DNA of 64,000 nt from Gigantopelta aegis (lineage: Eukaryota > Mollusca > Gastropoda > Neomphalida > Peltospiridae). The position numbers and the translations under genes were made by a program. The notes beneath the pieces are model-generated. The model saw only the letters and a list, made by a program, of their open reading frames with translations. It searched no databases and was not told where the DNA came from. Positions within the stretch are counted from its first letter, which is position 1, and the number at the start of each line of letters is the position of its first letter. Location: assembly GCF_016097555.1 (NCBI RefSeq), contig NC_054706.1, forward strand, positions 45,691,228-45,755,227. The letters run 5' to 3'. This document shows positions 37,601 to 43,300 of this stretch, piece by piece.

Positions 37601-39468
37601 ATTATTACACTCATACACACTCATGTATGACTGATACTGATTTGACAAAACTCACTGGCAATACAAGATACTCATTTCATGAAACCAATATGACATACAC
37701 GGTCATACAATTACAGTGTTGATCGTTTTAAATATATCTTTTTACTGTACTAGTTATACAGGTTAATCAAGTTTACTTAGTACAAAAGTTTAGTTCCATA
37801 TTTTGAGAATTCTGCACAGAAATTTATGACTGATGCAGACAACATACAGACGTGTGACTCTATGTTGACATATAAGTGGTGTTTTTCAACATGATCAACA
37901 GTAAATTACTGTACTCGTGTGGCGAGAAAATTTAACATGCTGGTTAGGCCTGACTTGTGTAGAATAGAGTGGACAGAACTTTGTGTATTGTATTGAAACT
38001 GTTGAAATACGGGACATGGTTTATTATGCTACTATCACTTTTCTTCATAATACGTACATAAATCATTTGACCACCTCAGAAAATGTAATATTTTATGACT
38101 AAATTCACCATCTTGCTAATAGTTTTTGTTGTCCAGGCTAGCTTAATCCGTGCTTTGCTTGATGTGTCATCATATTCTATGAATGCAAGATTTACGGCTG
38201 ACTGCAGGATACATGTAGATACACAGTCATGTACTAATGAGGAGGATTCACCACAGATATATGTTTAATATGGAACAGGTTAATCAAGTCTTTGTGTGGT
38301 CGGACCATGACAAAGCAAATGGAGATACGGTTCCTTTGTTTTGCTGAGGGTGCGGGATGTAGCCCAGTAGTAAAGTGCTCGCTTGATGTGCTGTCGGTCT
38401 CGGATCGATCCCTGTTGGTGGGCCCATTGGGCTATTTCTTACTCCATCCAGTGCACCACGACTGGTACATCAGATGCCGTGATATGTCCTATCCTGTCTG
38501 TGGGATGGTGCATATAAAAGATCCCTTGCTACTAACAGACAAATATAGCCGATGATTAATATATCGGTGTGCTCTAGTGGTGTCATTAAATAAAATAATC
38601 TTTTTGTTTTGCTGTTCTGATAAATTTATGAATATGATATTTTTAAGATTTTCTTTAGTATGTTAATTTATTTGTTAATTTATTAATTATTCTGTTTCCA
38701 AATTTTTAGTGTAGATAAGACTTTCCTGCTATATACATTGTGTGAAGTTAAATTTTTAAAATAATTGTATTTATTTCTGATTGTCATGCCTTTATGAAAT
38801 GAAAATGTGAGATATGGATATTACTTTTCTGACAGCGGTGGGGTTAATTTATGTGTTGAAGTTCAATGTTAAAGTTTTAGATGAATTTCTCGAAAAATTT
38901 AAATTTTAAGTCCGTGAAATTTGGTTTATAGTTGCACCTATGGATTCATCACAGAGCACTGTAATCTTTATGGTAGAAAGACATTTAATTCCATGGAGCT
39001 CTTTTATTTAAATTAATATGTGCATGTACAGAAACAATAGAGAATGTTTATTTCAGTGATCACAAAACCATGCAGACCTCTGTTATAGTGAGGTTATTGG
39101 TTTCACCACAGGGATGGATGCAGGATTTTTTTATGGAGGAGTGGAACTACAAAAAAGTGTCCCTACTGTGGAAAAGCAAGCTCCTATTTTGAAAAATAAT
39201 GAACACGAGGAAGTTTTTTAAACATGAGGAAGAGGCCTGATCAATGCAAACGGCAATCTCACCATCACTTGCTCAGAGTCGTTGTAATTCATGTCAAACT
39301 TTGGTCTAATTTGACTTGTTTTTTATATTTACAGAATCAGAACCATACCAGGAGCCTGAACAAGGTGCAGTGGGCGGGGGAGATGTTAATATTGATGGAC
39401 AGGGCCTTACAGGCTTGCGATTGGATGATGATAATGAGTTCCCACCAATGACACACAAGAATGACTGA
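9166..39468 (+). CDS. WIPI2: WD repeat domain phosphoinositide-interacting protein 2 (WIPI2), complete, 11 coding exons
   Basis: Coding parts: 9166-9236, 16923-17005, 17431-17597, 18309-18503, 19922-20014, 21909-21979, 22706-22813, 26779-26943, 27506-27613, 29214-29467, 39335-39468. All junctions are GT-AG and keep phase; the product is 482 aa (human WIPI2 isoforms are about 425-454). WIPI2 is a seven-bladed PROPPIN that binds PI3P on forming phagophores and recruits ATG16L1 for LC3 lipidation. Seen here: the start MNLASQAGE and blade 1 [18 protein letters not shown]; the PI3P-binding FRRG motif at residues 221-224; and arginines 106 (NRQ) and 123 (NIRDMK), which align with human R108 and R125 used for ATG16L1 binding. 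The conserved acidic end [12 protein letters not shown] matches the vertebrate C terminus. Identity is firm; the 5' UTR and final 3' end are not defined. Confidence 0.96.
9545..10200. mobile_element. Element with inverted GGTCGTTTCACCC-type phrase arrays
   Basis: The left side (9545-9645) carries GGTTGTTTCGCC, GTCGTTTTGCCCC and CATTTCGCCCTA. The right side (10083-10198) carries the opposite orientation: GGGGTGAAACGACT, AGGGCAAAACAAC and AGGGTGAAACGACC. The interior is AT-rich with no transposase. Boundaries are approximate; it sits just left of a second phrase-array element. Confidence 0.45.
10271..11313. mobile_element. Element with inverted GGTCATTTCGTACC phrase arrays (about 1.04 kb)
   Basis: About ten copies of a 13-16 bp phrase (GGTCATTTCATACC, AGTCATTTCGTACC and variants) fill 10271-10450. 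The inverse (GGTACGAAATGACT, GGGTACAAAATGACC) fills about 11190-11313. Both ends open with the same TAGTCANTTCGTACC. The interior has no coding potential, so this looks like a non-autonomous DNA element with repeated transposase-binding phrases; the superfamily is unknown. Confidence 0.55.
11415..11560. repeat. Dispersed repeat related to 56490-56635
   Basis: It shares GGCTAGCTCTGG (inverted AGAGCTAGCCCTGG at 56.6 kb), the TTTATTTTAATT[CT]GG block and AATAACTGGGTTT with the segment near 56.5 kb. Probably an old MITE pair. Confidence 0.45.
11816..12073. mobile_element. MITE with CAGGGTTTCTGC ends (258 bp)
   Basis: 12-bp perfect inverted ends CAGGGTTTCTGC / GCAGAAACCCTG are each followed inward by a GGGTAT...GGCGC block. 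It is non-coding. The CAGGG start resembles hAT-type elements. A partial copy lies at about 14672-14792 in opposite orientation. Confidence 0.6.
12184..12402 (-). mobile_element. tRNA-derived SINE, head missing
   Basis: On the minus strand: the CAAAGGTTGTGGTATGTGTT body, the AAAGATCCCTTGTTACTAAT block, and the GTTTGACATCCAATAGCCAA tail ending TGTTGTTAAACAAAACAAAC. The tRNA-like head is absent, as expected for 5' truncation at reverse transcription. Confidence 0.85.
12403..13350. other. WIPI2 intron 1 segment without recognised features
   Basis: AT-rich with no repeat family identified. A short stretch near 12650-12700 is CA/C-rich. Open frames are short and featureless. Confidence 0.45.
13364..13531 (+). 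mobile_element. 5'-truncated LINE 3' end with (CATT)n tail, 11-bp TSD
   Basis: It ends GCCGATGTATTTTTCGTGCT, then GGGTTGTCGTTAAACATTCATTC repeats (broken here for brevity at GTTAAACATTC). GTTTACAAATA stands on both sides (13353-13363 and 13532-13542), the duplication expected for LINE insertion. No coding part survives. Confidence 0.75.
13896..14144 (+). mobile_element. 5'-truncated LINE 3' end with (CATT)n tail, 16-bp TSD
   Basis: Same family as the copy at 13.4 kb and highly similar from 13981 onward. ATTCAAAGCTAAATCA flanks it on both sides (13880-13895 and 14145-14160). Clear evidence of target-primed reverse transcription. Confidence 0.85.
14672..14792 (-). mobile_element. Partial copy of the CAGGGTTTCTGC MITE
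   Basis: Ends CTTTCTGGCAGAAACACTG and contains the TTTCTTTCTGGGGGAAG block seen inverted in the 11.8 kb element. It abuts a SINE head fragment. Confidence 0.5.
14798..14876 (-). mobile_element. SINE head fragment
   Basis: The minus strand reads GGGATACAACCCAGTGGCAA (A-box region) and GGGATCGATTCCCGTC (B box). Only the tRNA-like part is left. Confidence 0.6.
15368..16586 (-). mobile_element. tRNA-derived SINE split by a TTAA MITE, with duplicated head
   Basis: The tail (15368-15412) and body/head (16232-16586) belong to one minus-strand SINE separated by the 819-bp MITE. The region 16326-16586 carries two successive tRNA-like heads, each with its CCACGACTGATATACC-type body start, so this copy is a head dimer or one SINE joined to another. 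Confidence 0.8.
15413..16231. mobile_element. TTAA-flanked MITE, copy B (819 bp, longest)
   Basis: Ends AGGGACACACCCTAGTT and AACTAGGGTGTGCAGCT. It lies between TTAA 15409-15412 and TTAA 16232-16235; removing it with one TTAA restores the uninterrupted SINE tail GATTTATTAATCATCGG, so the duplication is TTAA. It is about 440 bp longer than the other copies. It holds frames of 78-98 codons, none recognisable as transposase. Confidence 0.88.
16661..16794. repeat. Tandem duplication, 67 bp x 2
   Basis: Two exact copies of a unit beginning CCACTACCATGATTACATGT and ending GATCACAGGGCATGGAA. Recent, as no differences separate them. It sits 130 bp before WIPI2 exon 2. Confidence 0.9.
16923..17005 (+). 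CDS. WIPI2: WIPI2 coding exon 2
   Basis: Completes Ser24, then [20 protein letters not shown] up to DH, ending phase 1 at CATG|GTGAGT. First beta-propeller blade. Confidence 0.95.
17431..17597 (+). CDS. WIPI2: WIPI2 coding exon 3
   Basis: Encodes [20 protein letters not shown] through KLNRQ (residues 52-107), phase 0 at the 3' end. Contains Arg106, the equivalent of human R108. Confidence 0.96.
17775..18085 (+). mobile_element. tRNA-derived SINE, full length
   Basis: Contains A box (GTAGCCCAGTGGTAAAGCAC), B box region GGATTGATCCCC, body and the GATTATTAATCAATGTGCTC tail ending TCGTTAAATAAAACAAAC. In WIPI2 intron 3. Confidence 0.92.
18309..18503 (+). CDS. WIPI2: WIPI2 coding exon 4
   Basis: Encodes [20 protein letters not shown] through [10 protein letters not shown] (residues 108-172), phase 0 at both ends. 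Arg123 aligns with human R125 of the ATG16L1-binding face. Confidence 0.97.
18795..19032 (+). mobile_element. CAGACCT-ended MITE, copy 1
   Basis: Starts CAGACCTCGATG and ends CGGTAAGGTCTG (inverted CAGACCT). It contains GATTAATTGCTCCCC and the inverse-like CAGGGGAGTGA phrase. It is lengthened by a poly-T run near 18903-18927. Related copies lie at 20.5 and 63.1 kb. Confidence 0.65.
19165..19575 (+). mobile_element. Dispersed repeat with 3' inverted repeat, copy 1
   Basis: Shares with 52103-52427 a front part (GTACATTCATTACAATATAA then CGTCAT), the TTCAAATTTAATTATAAGTA block and the CGCCGATTCACACAGTTTGC block. The last 180 bp fold back: TATTGTCTGTTATTTCTTTT at 19408 is met by the inverse near 19540. 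Probably a MITE; no coding content. Confidence 0.6.
19922..20014 (+). CDS. WIPI2: WIPI2 coding exon 5
   Basis: Encodes [20 protein letters not shown] to TASEK (residues 173-203), phase 0 both ends, donor AAG|GTAAGA. Confidence 0.97.
20204..20386. mobile_element. hAT-like MITE, CAGGGCTCAC ends, 6-bp TSD
   Basis: Ends CAGGGCTCAC and GTGAGCCCTG; TTATAG stands immediately outside each end. The interior is TA-rich with TTGGCTAA/TTAGCCAA phrases. An inverted relative lies at 59826-60013. Confidence 0.65.
20398..20820 (+). mobile_element. Second tRNA-like SINE family, interrupted copy
   Basis: Head GTAGTGGCATACTGGTTAAG, B-box-like GTGGGTTCACATC, and later AACTAACCCACTGTCCTG and GCTGAGGTGTGTGTGTCCAG, as in the copy at 50.6 kb. 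A CAGACCT MITE sits inside it at 20495-20682. Confidence 0.7.
20495..20682 (+). mobile_element. CAGACCT-ended MITE, copy 2, nested in a SINE
   Basis: Starts CAGACCTCGATGTG, shares GTGATTAATTGCTCCCC and the CCCCTTAAACAGTGAGGT end with copy 1. It splits the second-family SINE and so is younger than it. Confidence 0.65.
20931..21237 (+). mobile_element. tRNA-derived SINE, full length
   Basis: A box TGTAGCCCATTGGTAAAGCA, B box GGGATCGAACCC, full body and tail ending GTAAACAAAACAAAC. In WIPI2 intron 5. Confidence 0.92.
21482..21829. mobile_element. hAT-like MITE, CAGGGCTTCTAGA ends, 5-bp TSD
   Basis: CAGGGCTTCTAGA is matched by TCTAGAAGTCCTG, with CACTT directly outside both ends (21477-21481, 21830-21834). 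The interior repeats the CACTAGCC phrase several times in both orientations. Fragments of a relative lie near 56120-56190. Confidence 0.7.
21909..21979 (+). CDS. WIPI2: WIPI2 coding exon 6 (FRRG motif)
   Basis: Encodes [18 protein letters not shown] then RRGVK (residues 204-226). FRRG is the two-arginine phosphoinositide-binding signature of PROPPINs. Ends phase 2 at AAAAG|GTTTGA, a weaker donor than its neighbours. Confidence 0.96.
22269..22643. mobile_element. TTAA-flanked MITE, copy C (375 bp)
   Basis: Flanked by TTAA at 22265-22268 and 22644-22647. The ends are slightly diverged (AGGGACAGACGCTAGTT). The interior matches copies A and D. In WIPI2 intron 6, ending about 60 bp before exon 7. 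Confidence 0.85.
22706..22813 (+). CDS. WIPI2: WIPI2 coding exon 7
   Basis: Completes Arg227, then [20 protein letters not shown] and [15 protein letters not shown] (to residue 262), phase 2 end. Confidence 0.97.
22825..23400. repeat. Tandem array, about 78-bp unit, roughly 7 copies
   Basis: Repeats of a unit containing ATCTGATATAGTACAAACAG, ATCTGTGTT[GA]AACAG and TTTCTGTATCCTAGAAAT. One early unit is about 25 bp shorter. It begins directly after exon 7, so the array may have arisen within this intron. Confidence 0.9.
23775..23990 (-). mobile_element. tRNA-derived SINE, head missing
   Basis: The minus strand reads CAAAGGCTGTGGTATGTGTT, the AAAGATCCCTTGCTGCTAAT block, the CACCATGAAGTGGTGACAGC block and a tail ending in AAATAAAAACATTTCTTTC. 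In WIPI2 intron 7. Confidence 0.85.
24988..25369. mobile_element. TTAA-flanked MITE, copy D (382 bp)
   Basis: Flanked by TTAA at 24984-24987 and 25370-25373. Starts AGGAACATACCCTA; the right end is diverged. The interior matches copies A and C. Confidence 0.82.
25690..25780 (+). mobile_element. Possible LINE 3' end with (CATC)n tail
   Basis: CTGGTGTGTGATATTAAACA is followed by CATC repeats, resembling the (CATT)n LINE ends at 5.0, 13.5 and 14.1 kb. A similar weak tail (GAGGTGTCATTAACC then CATC/CATT) stands near 26625-26655. Confidence 0.4.
26779..26943 (+). CDS. WIPI2: WIPI2 coding exon 8
   Basis: Encodes [20 protein letters not shown] through RNVCCLAL (residues 263-318). The stretch [20 protein letters not shown] matches the conserved membrane-facing segment after FRRG in WIPI proteins. 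Confidence 0.96.
27506..27613 (+). CDS. WIPI2: WIPI2 coding exon 9
   Basis: Encodes [20 protein letters not shown] through VRQHR (to residue 354), last blade of the propeller; phase 2 end CACAG|GTACTG. Confidence 0.96.
27856..28045. repeat. Tandem duplication, about 99 bp x 2
   Basis: Two near-identical units, each with AGGAAAATTATAAAGAAAAG and TAATATTGAAATTGCTGATT, in WIPI2 intron 9. Confidence 0.8.
28204..28535 (+). mobile_element. tRNA-derived SINE, full length (CATTTCTTTC tail type)
   Basis: A box TGTAGCCCAGTGGTAAAGTG, B box GGGATCGATCCCC, body, GTAGCCCATGAAGTGGCGAC block and the tail ...TTAAATAAACCATTTCTTTC. In WIPI2 intron 9. A 92-codon frame here is SINE sequence. Confidence 0.93.
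29214..29467 (+). CDS. WIPI2: WIPI2 coding exon 10 with an internal alternative 5' splice site
   Basis: Encodes [20 protein letters not shown] through MDELLACQ (residues 354-438), a low-complexity then amphipathic linker after the propeller. A GTAAGC donor at 29345 would end the exon at 29344, removing 41 codons; both donors (29345, 29468) leave phase 1 and join exon 11 correctly. Residues beyond the short form ([15 protein letters not shown]) look coding, so I list the long form. Confidence 0.88.
29720..30690. repeat. 40-bp minisatellite in WIPI2 intron 10
   Basis: The unit is ACTGTCTTCAGTTATATTTT followed by AAACTGTTTTAATAGTCATC. The centre (about 30180-30670) holds a dozen near-identical units that alternate between CATC and CATT at the unit end; the left part (29720-30180) is made of more diverged and shorter units. 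Begins 250 bp after the exon 10 donor. Confidence 0.95.
31723..31757. repeat. (ATTT)n microsatellite
   Basis: About nine perfect ATTT units within AT-rich intron 10 sequence. Confidence 0.9.
32545..32945 (+). repeat. Dispersed repeat with internal 165-bp duplication
   Basis: Starts GGAGGGGACTATAAGTTTCA and GTCTGTCTGTCC, then two rounds of TTTTCCGGATGG, CATAATGCCTTGA-type, TTATCATATACTGTT, and CAGAGTTATGG[CG]. The GGGGACTATA...CTGTCTGTCC opening is a type I associate with bivalve and gastropod genomes; class unknown. Confidence 0.55.
33335..33742. mobile_element. hAT-like MITE, TTAGAGCTGGGC ends (408 bp)
   Basis: Perfect 12-bp inverted ends TTAGAGCTGGGC / GCCCAGCTCTAA. Subterminal regions are rich in GGTAT/ATACC phrases (GGTATCAGTATC, CCGATACCGAGG). 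It is non-coding. AGAGCTGGGC ends are common among hAT-related MITEs; no clear target duplication was found. Confidence 0.65.
34142..34445 (+). mobile_element. tRNA-derived SINE, full length
   Basis: Head CGTAGTCCAGTGTTAAAAGC is slightly altered in the A box; the B-box region reads GGGATTGATCCACG. Normal body and GATTAATAAATCAGTGTGAT tail. Confidence 0.9.
34621..34674. repeat. (TA)n tract at the target of a Tc1 element
   Basis: An almost pure TA run directly abuts the left end of the Tc1-like element, as expected for a TA-targeting transposase. Confidence 0.9.
34675..35853 (+). mobile_element. Tc1-like DNA transposon, internally deleted
   Basis: Inverted ends of about 35 bp share AAAAGAAAGTATACCAATTA. 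Length of 1.18 kb is short for a Tc1 family member (1.3-1.6 kb usual). The transposase reading frame covers the DNA-binding half and the first catalytic Asp, but the rest of the catalytic domain is gone. Flanked by TA-rich DNA. Confidence 0.88.
34947..35516 (+). pseudogene. Tc1-like transposase, 5' part only
   Basis: An open frame of 189 codons. Residues 5-55 hold a helix-turn-helix ([20 protein letters not shown]), followed by a GRPRSG-like hook ([11 protein letters not shown]), a second helix-turn-helix, and the catalytic strand [13 protein letters not shown] with the first Asp. At GGGSVMV a TAG replaces the expected TGG; reading on gives [13 protein letters not shown] and then the similarity stops. 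The second Asp and the Glu or third Asp of the DD(E/D) triad are missing, so it cannot move by itself, though ends may still serve in trans. Confidence 0.88.
35996..36215 (+). mobile_element. tRNA-derived SINE, 5' truncated
   Basis: Begins in the body (TTCTAGCCAGTACACTACAA) and runs to the tail TCATTAAACAAAACAAACTT. No tRNA-like head. Confidence 0.88.
36328..36640 (+). mobile_element. tRNA-derived SINE, alternative head subfamily
   Basis: The head is GAGCTCAGCTGGTTGAGCAC with B-box region GCAGGATCAAACCACC, unlike the GTAGCCCAGTGGTAAAGCGC head of most copies, while body and tail are the same. The minus-strand copy at 47.7-47.97 kb shares this head. Confidence 0.9.
36650..38340. other. WIPI2 intron 10 segment without recognised features
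   Basis: Strongly AT-rich. No exon consistent with WIPI2 phase or other genes and no repeat family was identified by eye. Confidence 0.5.
38349..38606 (+). mobile_element. tRNA-derived SINE, internal deletion
   Basis: Head TGTAGCCCAGTAGTAAAGTG, B box CGGATCGATCCC, body to AAAGATCCCTTGCTACTAAC, then straight to the tail AGCCGATGATTAATATATCG. The same kind of deletion as in the 801-1043 copy. Confidence 0.9.
39335..39468 (+). CDS. WIPI2: WIPI2 coding exon 11 (last)
   Basis: Encodes [20 protein letters not shown] then [19 protein letters not shown] and THKND-stop (residues 439-482). The LRLD[DE]D[NS]E[FH]PPM segment is conserved to the vertebrate C terminus. Confidence 0.96.
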
Positions 39469-40240
39469 CTGCTCAATGGATTTTGAATTGTTGCCAAGTT
39501 CAGCTACAAAGGGTGGTAGAATTAAGTGATCATGGGATGATGGAATGTTAACCACACCTATGTGTCATTGTTAATGAAAAGACATATGAAGTATGGAATA
39601 CGAATATCTTTTTCCTGACTGAGAAAAACAAAAAATCTTTTATTTTCTCTGGGTGAAATAAATAAAATATATTTTATCCTCTGGATGAGATATAAAAAAC
39701 AAAAAAATTAATATCCTGTGTGGGAAACCTATTTTAAACCATTTAAAAAAAAAAAACAGTATCAGATTCTTAGCCTCATATTTAGAAGGGAAATGTCATC
39801 CTTTGGGCAGGAAATATTTTTTGGTTGAAAGATGAGACATAAAAATGATGTTACCACAATTCAAAATTCAACTTAATTATATGTAAATTACTGTTTTATT
39901 GAAATTACTAATTGGATAATAAACGAATATGCAAATTATATTTTAAACATAATTAATTCCTCACCTGATTATAATGTTATGAGTTTATTTCATTTATGTA
40001 TCATTGGGTTTACCTAGGTGTCTTTAAGAAGGGTGGAGTGTGTGTGTTTGGTGCAAACTTCAAATATTTCTTGATTCTTTTGTTTATTATCGATGTGCAC
40101 CAGTGTCAATATAGACACACAGTCTTTTGTCTTGGATATAATTGACTTGCATGTGTTAAGCTGTGATACAGTATCTAAGTCGAAATGGTTATTGTAATTT
40201 TATTGTCACTAGCCTTTTAAACAAAAAATAAAATAAAATA
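39469..40240 (+). promoter_or_regulatory. WIPI2: WIPI2 3' UTR with polyadenylation hexamers
   Basis: AATAAA hexamers lie at 39657, 39661 and 39918, with more A-rich candidates near 40226. Which is used cannot be told from sequence. Confidence 0.5.
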
Positions 40241-40247
40241 TATAGAA

Positions 40248-40386
40248 AATAACTAGTTCATGACGTCGGATATCTGCTTTATCTTGTGAAGGTAAGAATG
40301 GGAAATTCTGCGAGGCTCTGCCAAGCGGAATTTCTCATTCGGCATGAACAGAATAAGCAGATATCTGACGTCAGCTAGTTATTATC
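40248..40386. repeat. Foldback element around TGACGTC
   Basis: The left arm AATAACTAGTTCATGACGTC then GGATATCTGCTTTAT is met by the inverse ATAAGCAGATATCTGACGTC then AGCTAGTTATT. The middle has a second, imperfect stem (GGGAAATTCTGCGAGGC / GCCAAGCGGAATTTCTC). About 139 bp, non-coding. Confidence 0.75.
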
Positions 40387-43300
40387 TTTATCCTGCAGAC
40401 CATAAAAATTAAGGAATAAGCTATCATTTCTGTTATTTCAGCCACACTGTACAATGACCTAGAGGTCAAATGAGCAATTTTGTAAGGTAGCTATGCGAGT
40501 GACGTCAAAAGCATTAACCTGCTAGTAGCACGATATGACTGTTTTATCCGTCATCATATTCGGTCAATAGAAATGGTGGAGGATAAAATAATAATAATAA
40601 TAATAATACTCTGAAGTGTTAAGTTAAAAAAAAACCTTAAAACATTAGCTATCAAAAAGTTTATTTGTTTTTAAATAGTAGCATCCTTATTTGTGTAATC
40701 TTTTCCTGTGAACTTAGTATTTCAGGTGATGGATGCACCAGGCTGCTCATCCAAATTATCTTATTATCTATAAATCTTTTATTTGTTCATACAAATAGAT
40801 CCCAAGTACTGTAGTAACAATATTACAAATTCTCCCAGACTAAATATCATGATATGTGTATGATATGTATAAAAAATACATATACAATACCTGTCAAGTG
40901 ATTTAATTATGTATTATATGTACTTTTCCGACCTACCCCCCCCCCCCCCCCCCCACCCCCTCCTCCCTTTTTGTGGTTACATGATAAAAGGTTTATAAAT
41001 TTACATTATGAATATGTAAACTGAGATTGTCTGAAGTCTACAGACATATGATGTTAATGATATTGCTTGGTGATATACATGTAGTTGAAATTTTTAAAAT
41101 GCACATTTTCTTTTGTTGTGGAGTTGGAAATGAGTATGGCTTATTTAATATTTGCTCTTCTATTTAAAAAAAAAAAAAAATTCAAACTGCCATTTGAGCT
41201 TTTCATAGTCACTTTTAAGTCTGTAAAACTTAATAGTGAAATATACTTGATGAATAAGTGTTGTGCAACCCTCAAAAATTTGTTTGGACCATCTGCAGTG
41301 TCACAGTGAAAAGTTATTGCAAAATTTATTTGTAACAGCATTTTTATCATTATCAAATATTTACTTTGCAGGTCTCCAAGAATTGAAAATATGTAGAAAC
41401 CATTTATAGGTTACGCGAAAACAAACTCAGGCAACCCATCCTACCCTCATGCACGCCACAACCATTCAAATGATGCCACAAATTCATTGCGCGATCGAAA
41501 GACGGGTCACGCAAAACTATACCCACGCTAGTGATGTGCGAACGAAACCATCGTTCTCGCAATTTCCAGAGACCTGCATTGTTATTATTTGAACTAAATT
41601 GCTGTTGCAAGATGATAATAAATTTCGAGGTCTGGTTGTGAATTAAATTAACTAGTTACCCATATGGTTGATGCAGAATGTGTATACTAAAAATAGCACA
41701 AGATGTGGAGAACACTTTCAAACACTACTATCCATAGATTAAAATTAGATTATTCCTAATGTAATGGTAATAATAATTGCATGTATACCAAAGGTGTGAT
41801 GTCTCTCTCCTAGTATTATCCGACTAGCTGTTATAAATACAATGTGATGTTTTGTGTGGGTGAATTGCACAATTGCAGTGGATTTCGTTGGCTGTTGCTA
41901 ATGGTATCGCATATGGATACATTTAAAAATGATATGAATAATTTTTAGATTTTAATAGCATCTCCCTGGGGCTGTTCCAGAGTTGATCACAGGGAGGAAG
42001 GAGTGGGTCACGGTAGGAGTTAATTGTTTTATATATGTATATATACCAAATACCCACCAAATAAAATTTCATTTAGATCATACGTGTATTTTCTCCAGCC
42101 AAGACGATATGGTTTCAGTCAATCCTTTGCATACATTCTGAATGTGGGTCGCAATTTTAGACCATTGTCCAACCCAAACCACAAGGCCAATCTCAGTACT
42201 CGACCATCGATAATCTATTTTCATCCCCAAGAGTAAAAGATAAGGCACACCCATCAGGCTTAAAAATAACTACTTGCCTTCTATCTCCCCCATGTGATCT
42301 ACTCTGAAAGAGCCTGACCTGAATTTCGTGTATAAAACGTTATAGTAAAAAGAACTAACATTCTGGTAACCTCGTCATATTTTATTTAATTGCATTGTTC
42401 GTAACAGATTTAAAGATTCGTTTTATTTCCATTTTTGAGTGGACGTGTTTATAAGAAGTTAAGGGAAGAACCCATGCAGTGTTAATTAACATCACAAGCA
42501 ATGGAAAGTAAAACCAATGGCTGAGGACGTAGTTAACCAGTGTGTTCCCACATGTATATACTACCATTTTCATCATGTTTCATCGGTTTTAATCTTAAAT
42601 GAGTCTTAGGGTAGTTTTTATTAGAGTAAAACCTAACTTGTAAAACACATTTTTGTTTGGAAAGAAATTTTTATAAAGACAATTTTGATTTATATGACAG
42701 ATGTGTTGCACTGCGAATAATGATTTTTAACATATCATCGCACGGACAGTTGGTATATTGTGTATACCCATTGTTTATTGGCCTTTTCTTTTGTCACATA
42801 GATATTGTATAAAAATTCACAGCACATCTCTTTTTTTTTTTTTTATTATTTAATTGCAGAAAAATCACAACAGATGAAGTCAACATTTAAAAATATTTTC
42901 TTTTGTTTGCTGTTCTGTTACTCCATCTGCATGTACAAATTTACAAATTTCCTCGACTTAGTTATCCATTCTGCTTGTTTTGTTTAGTCAGTAATACAGT
43001 CATGGTCCATTACATTAAACTTGTTTGTTTTGAAGCAGTTAGGTGGTTCTGGCTGAAACACATTTTATTCATTATGATTAGCCTCTGATGAATTGAAATT
43101 TGCTTAGAATAAATTACGGTTGAATTAAAGTAATTTTGAATCTTTTATGTGGAAAATTGCGTTGATGAAATACAATAACTGTATTATTCAGATATTAAAA
43201 TCAGTCCAACCTCTTAATTTTTCAACTTGTCTAGCATTTGTGTTTTTTTATAAATATTGTACAAGATATTTGTGTCAAGTTTTAGTTGACTCAAACTCAA

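Noticed and set aside
41404-41610. Minus-strand frame with LRERWFRSHITSVGIVLRDP
   Set aside because: Short, with no splice context or recognised family; probably chance.
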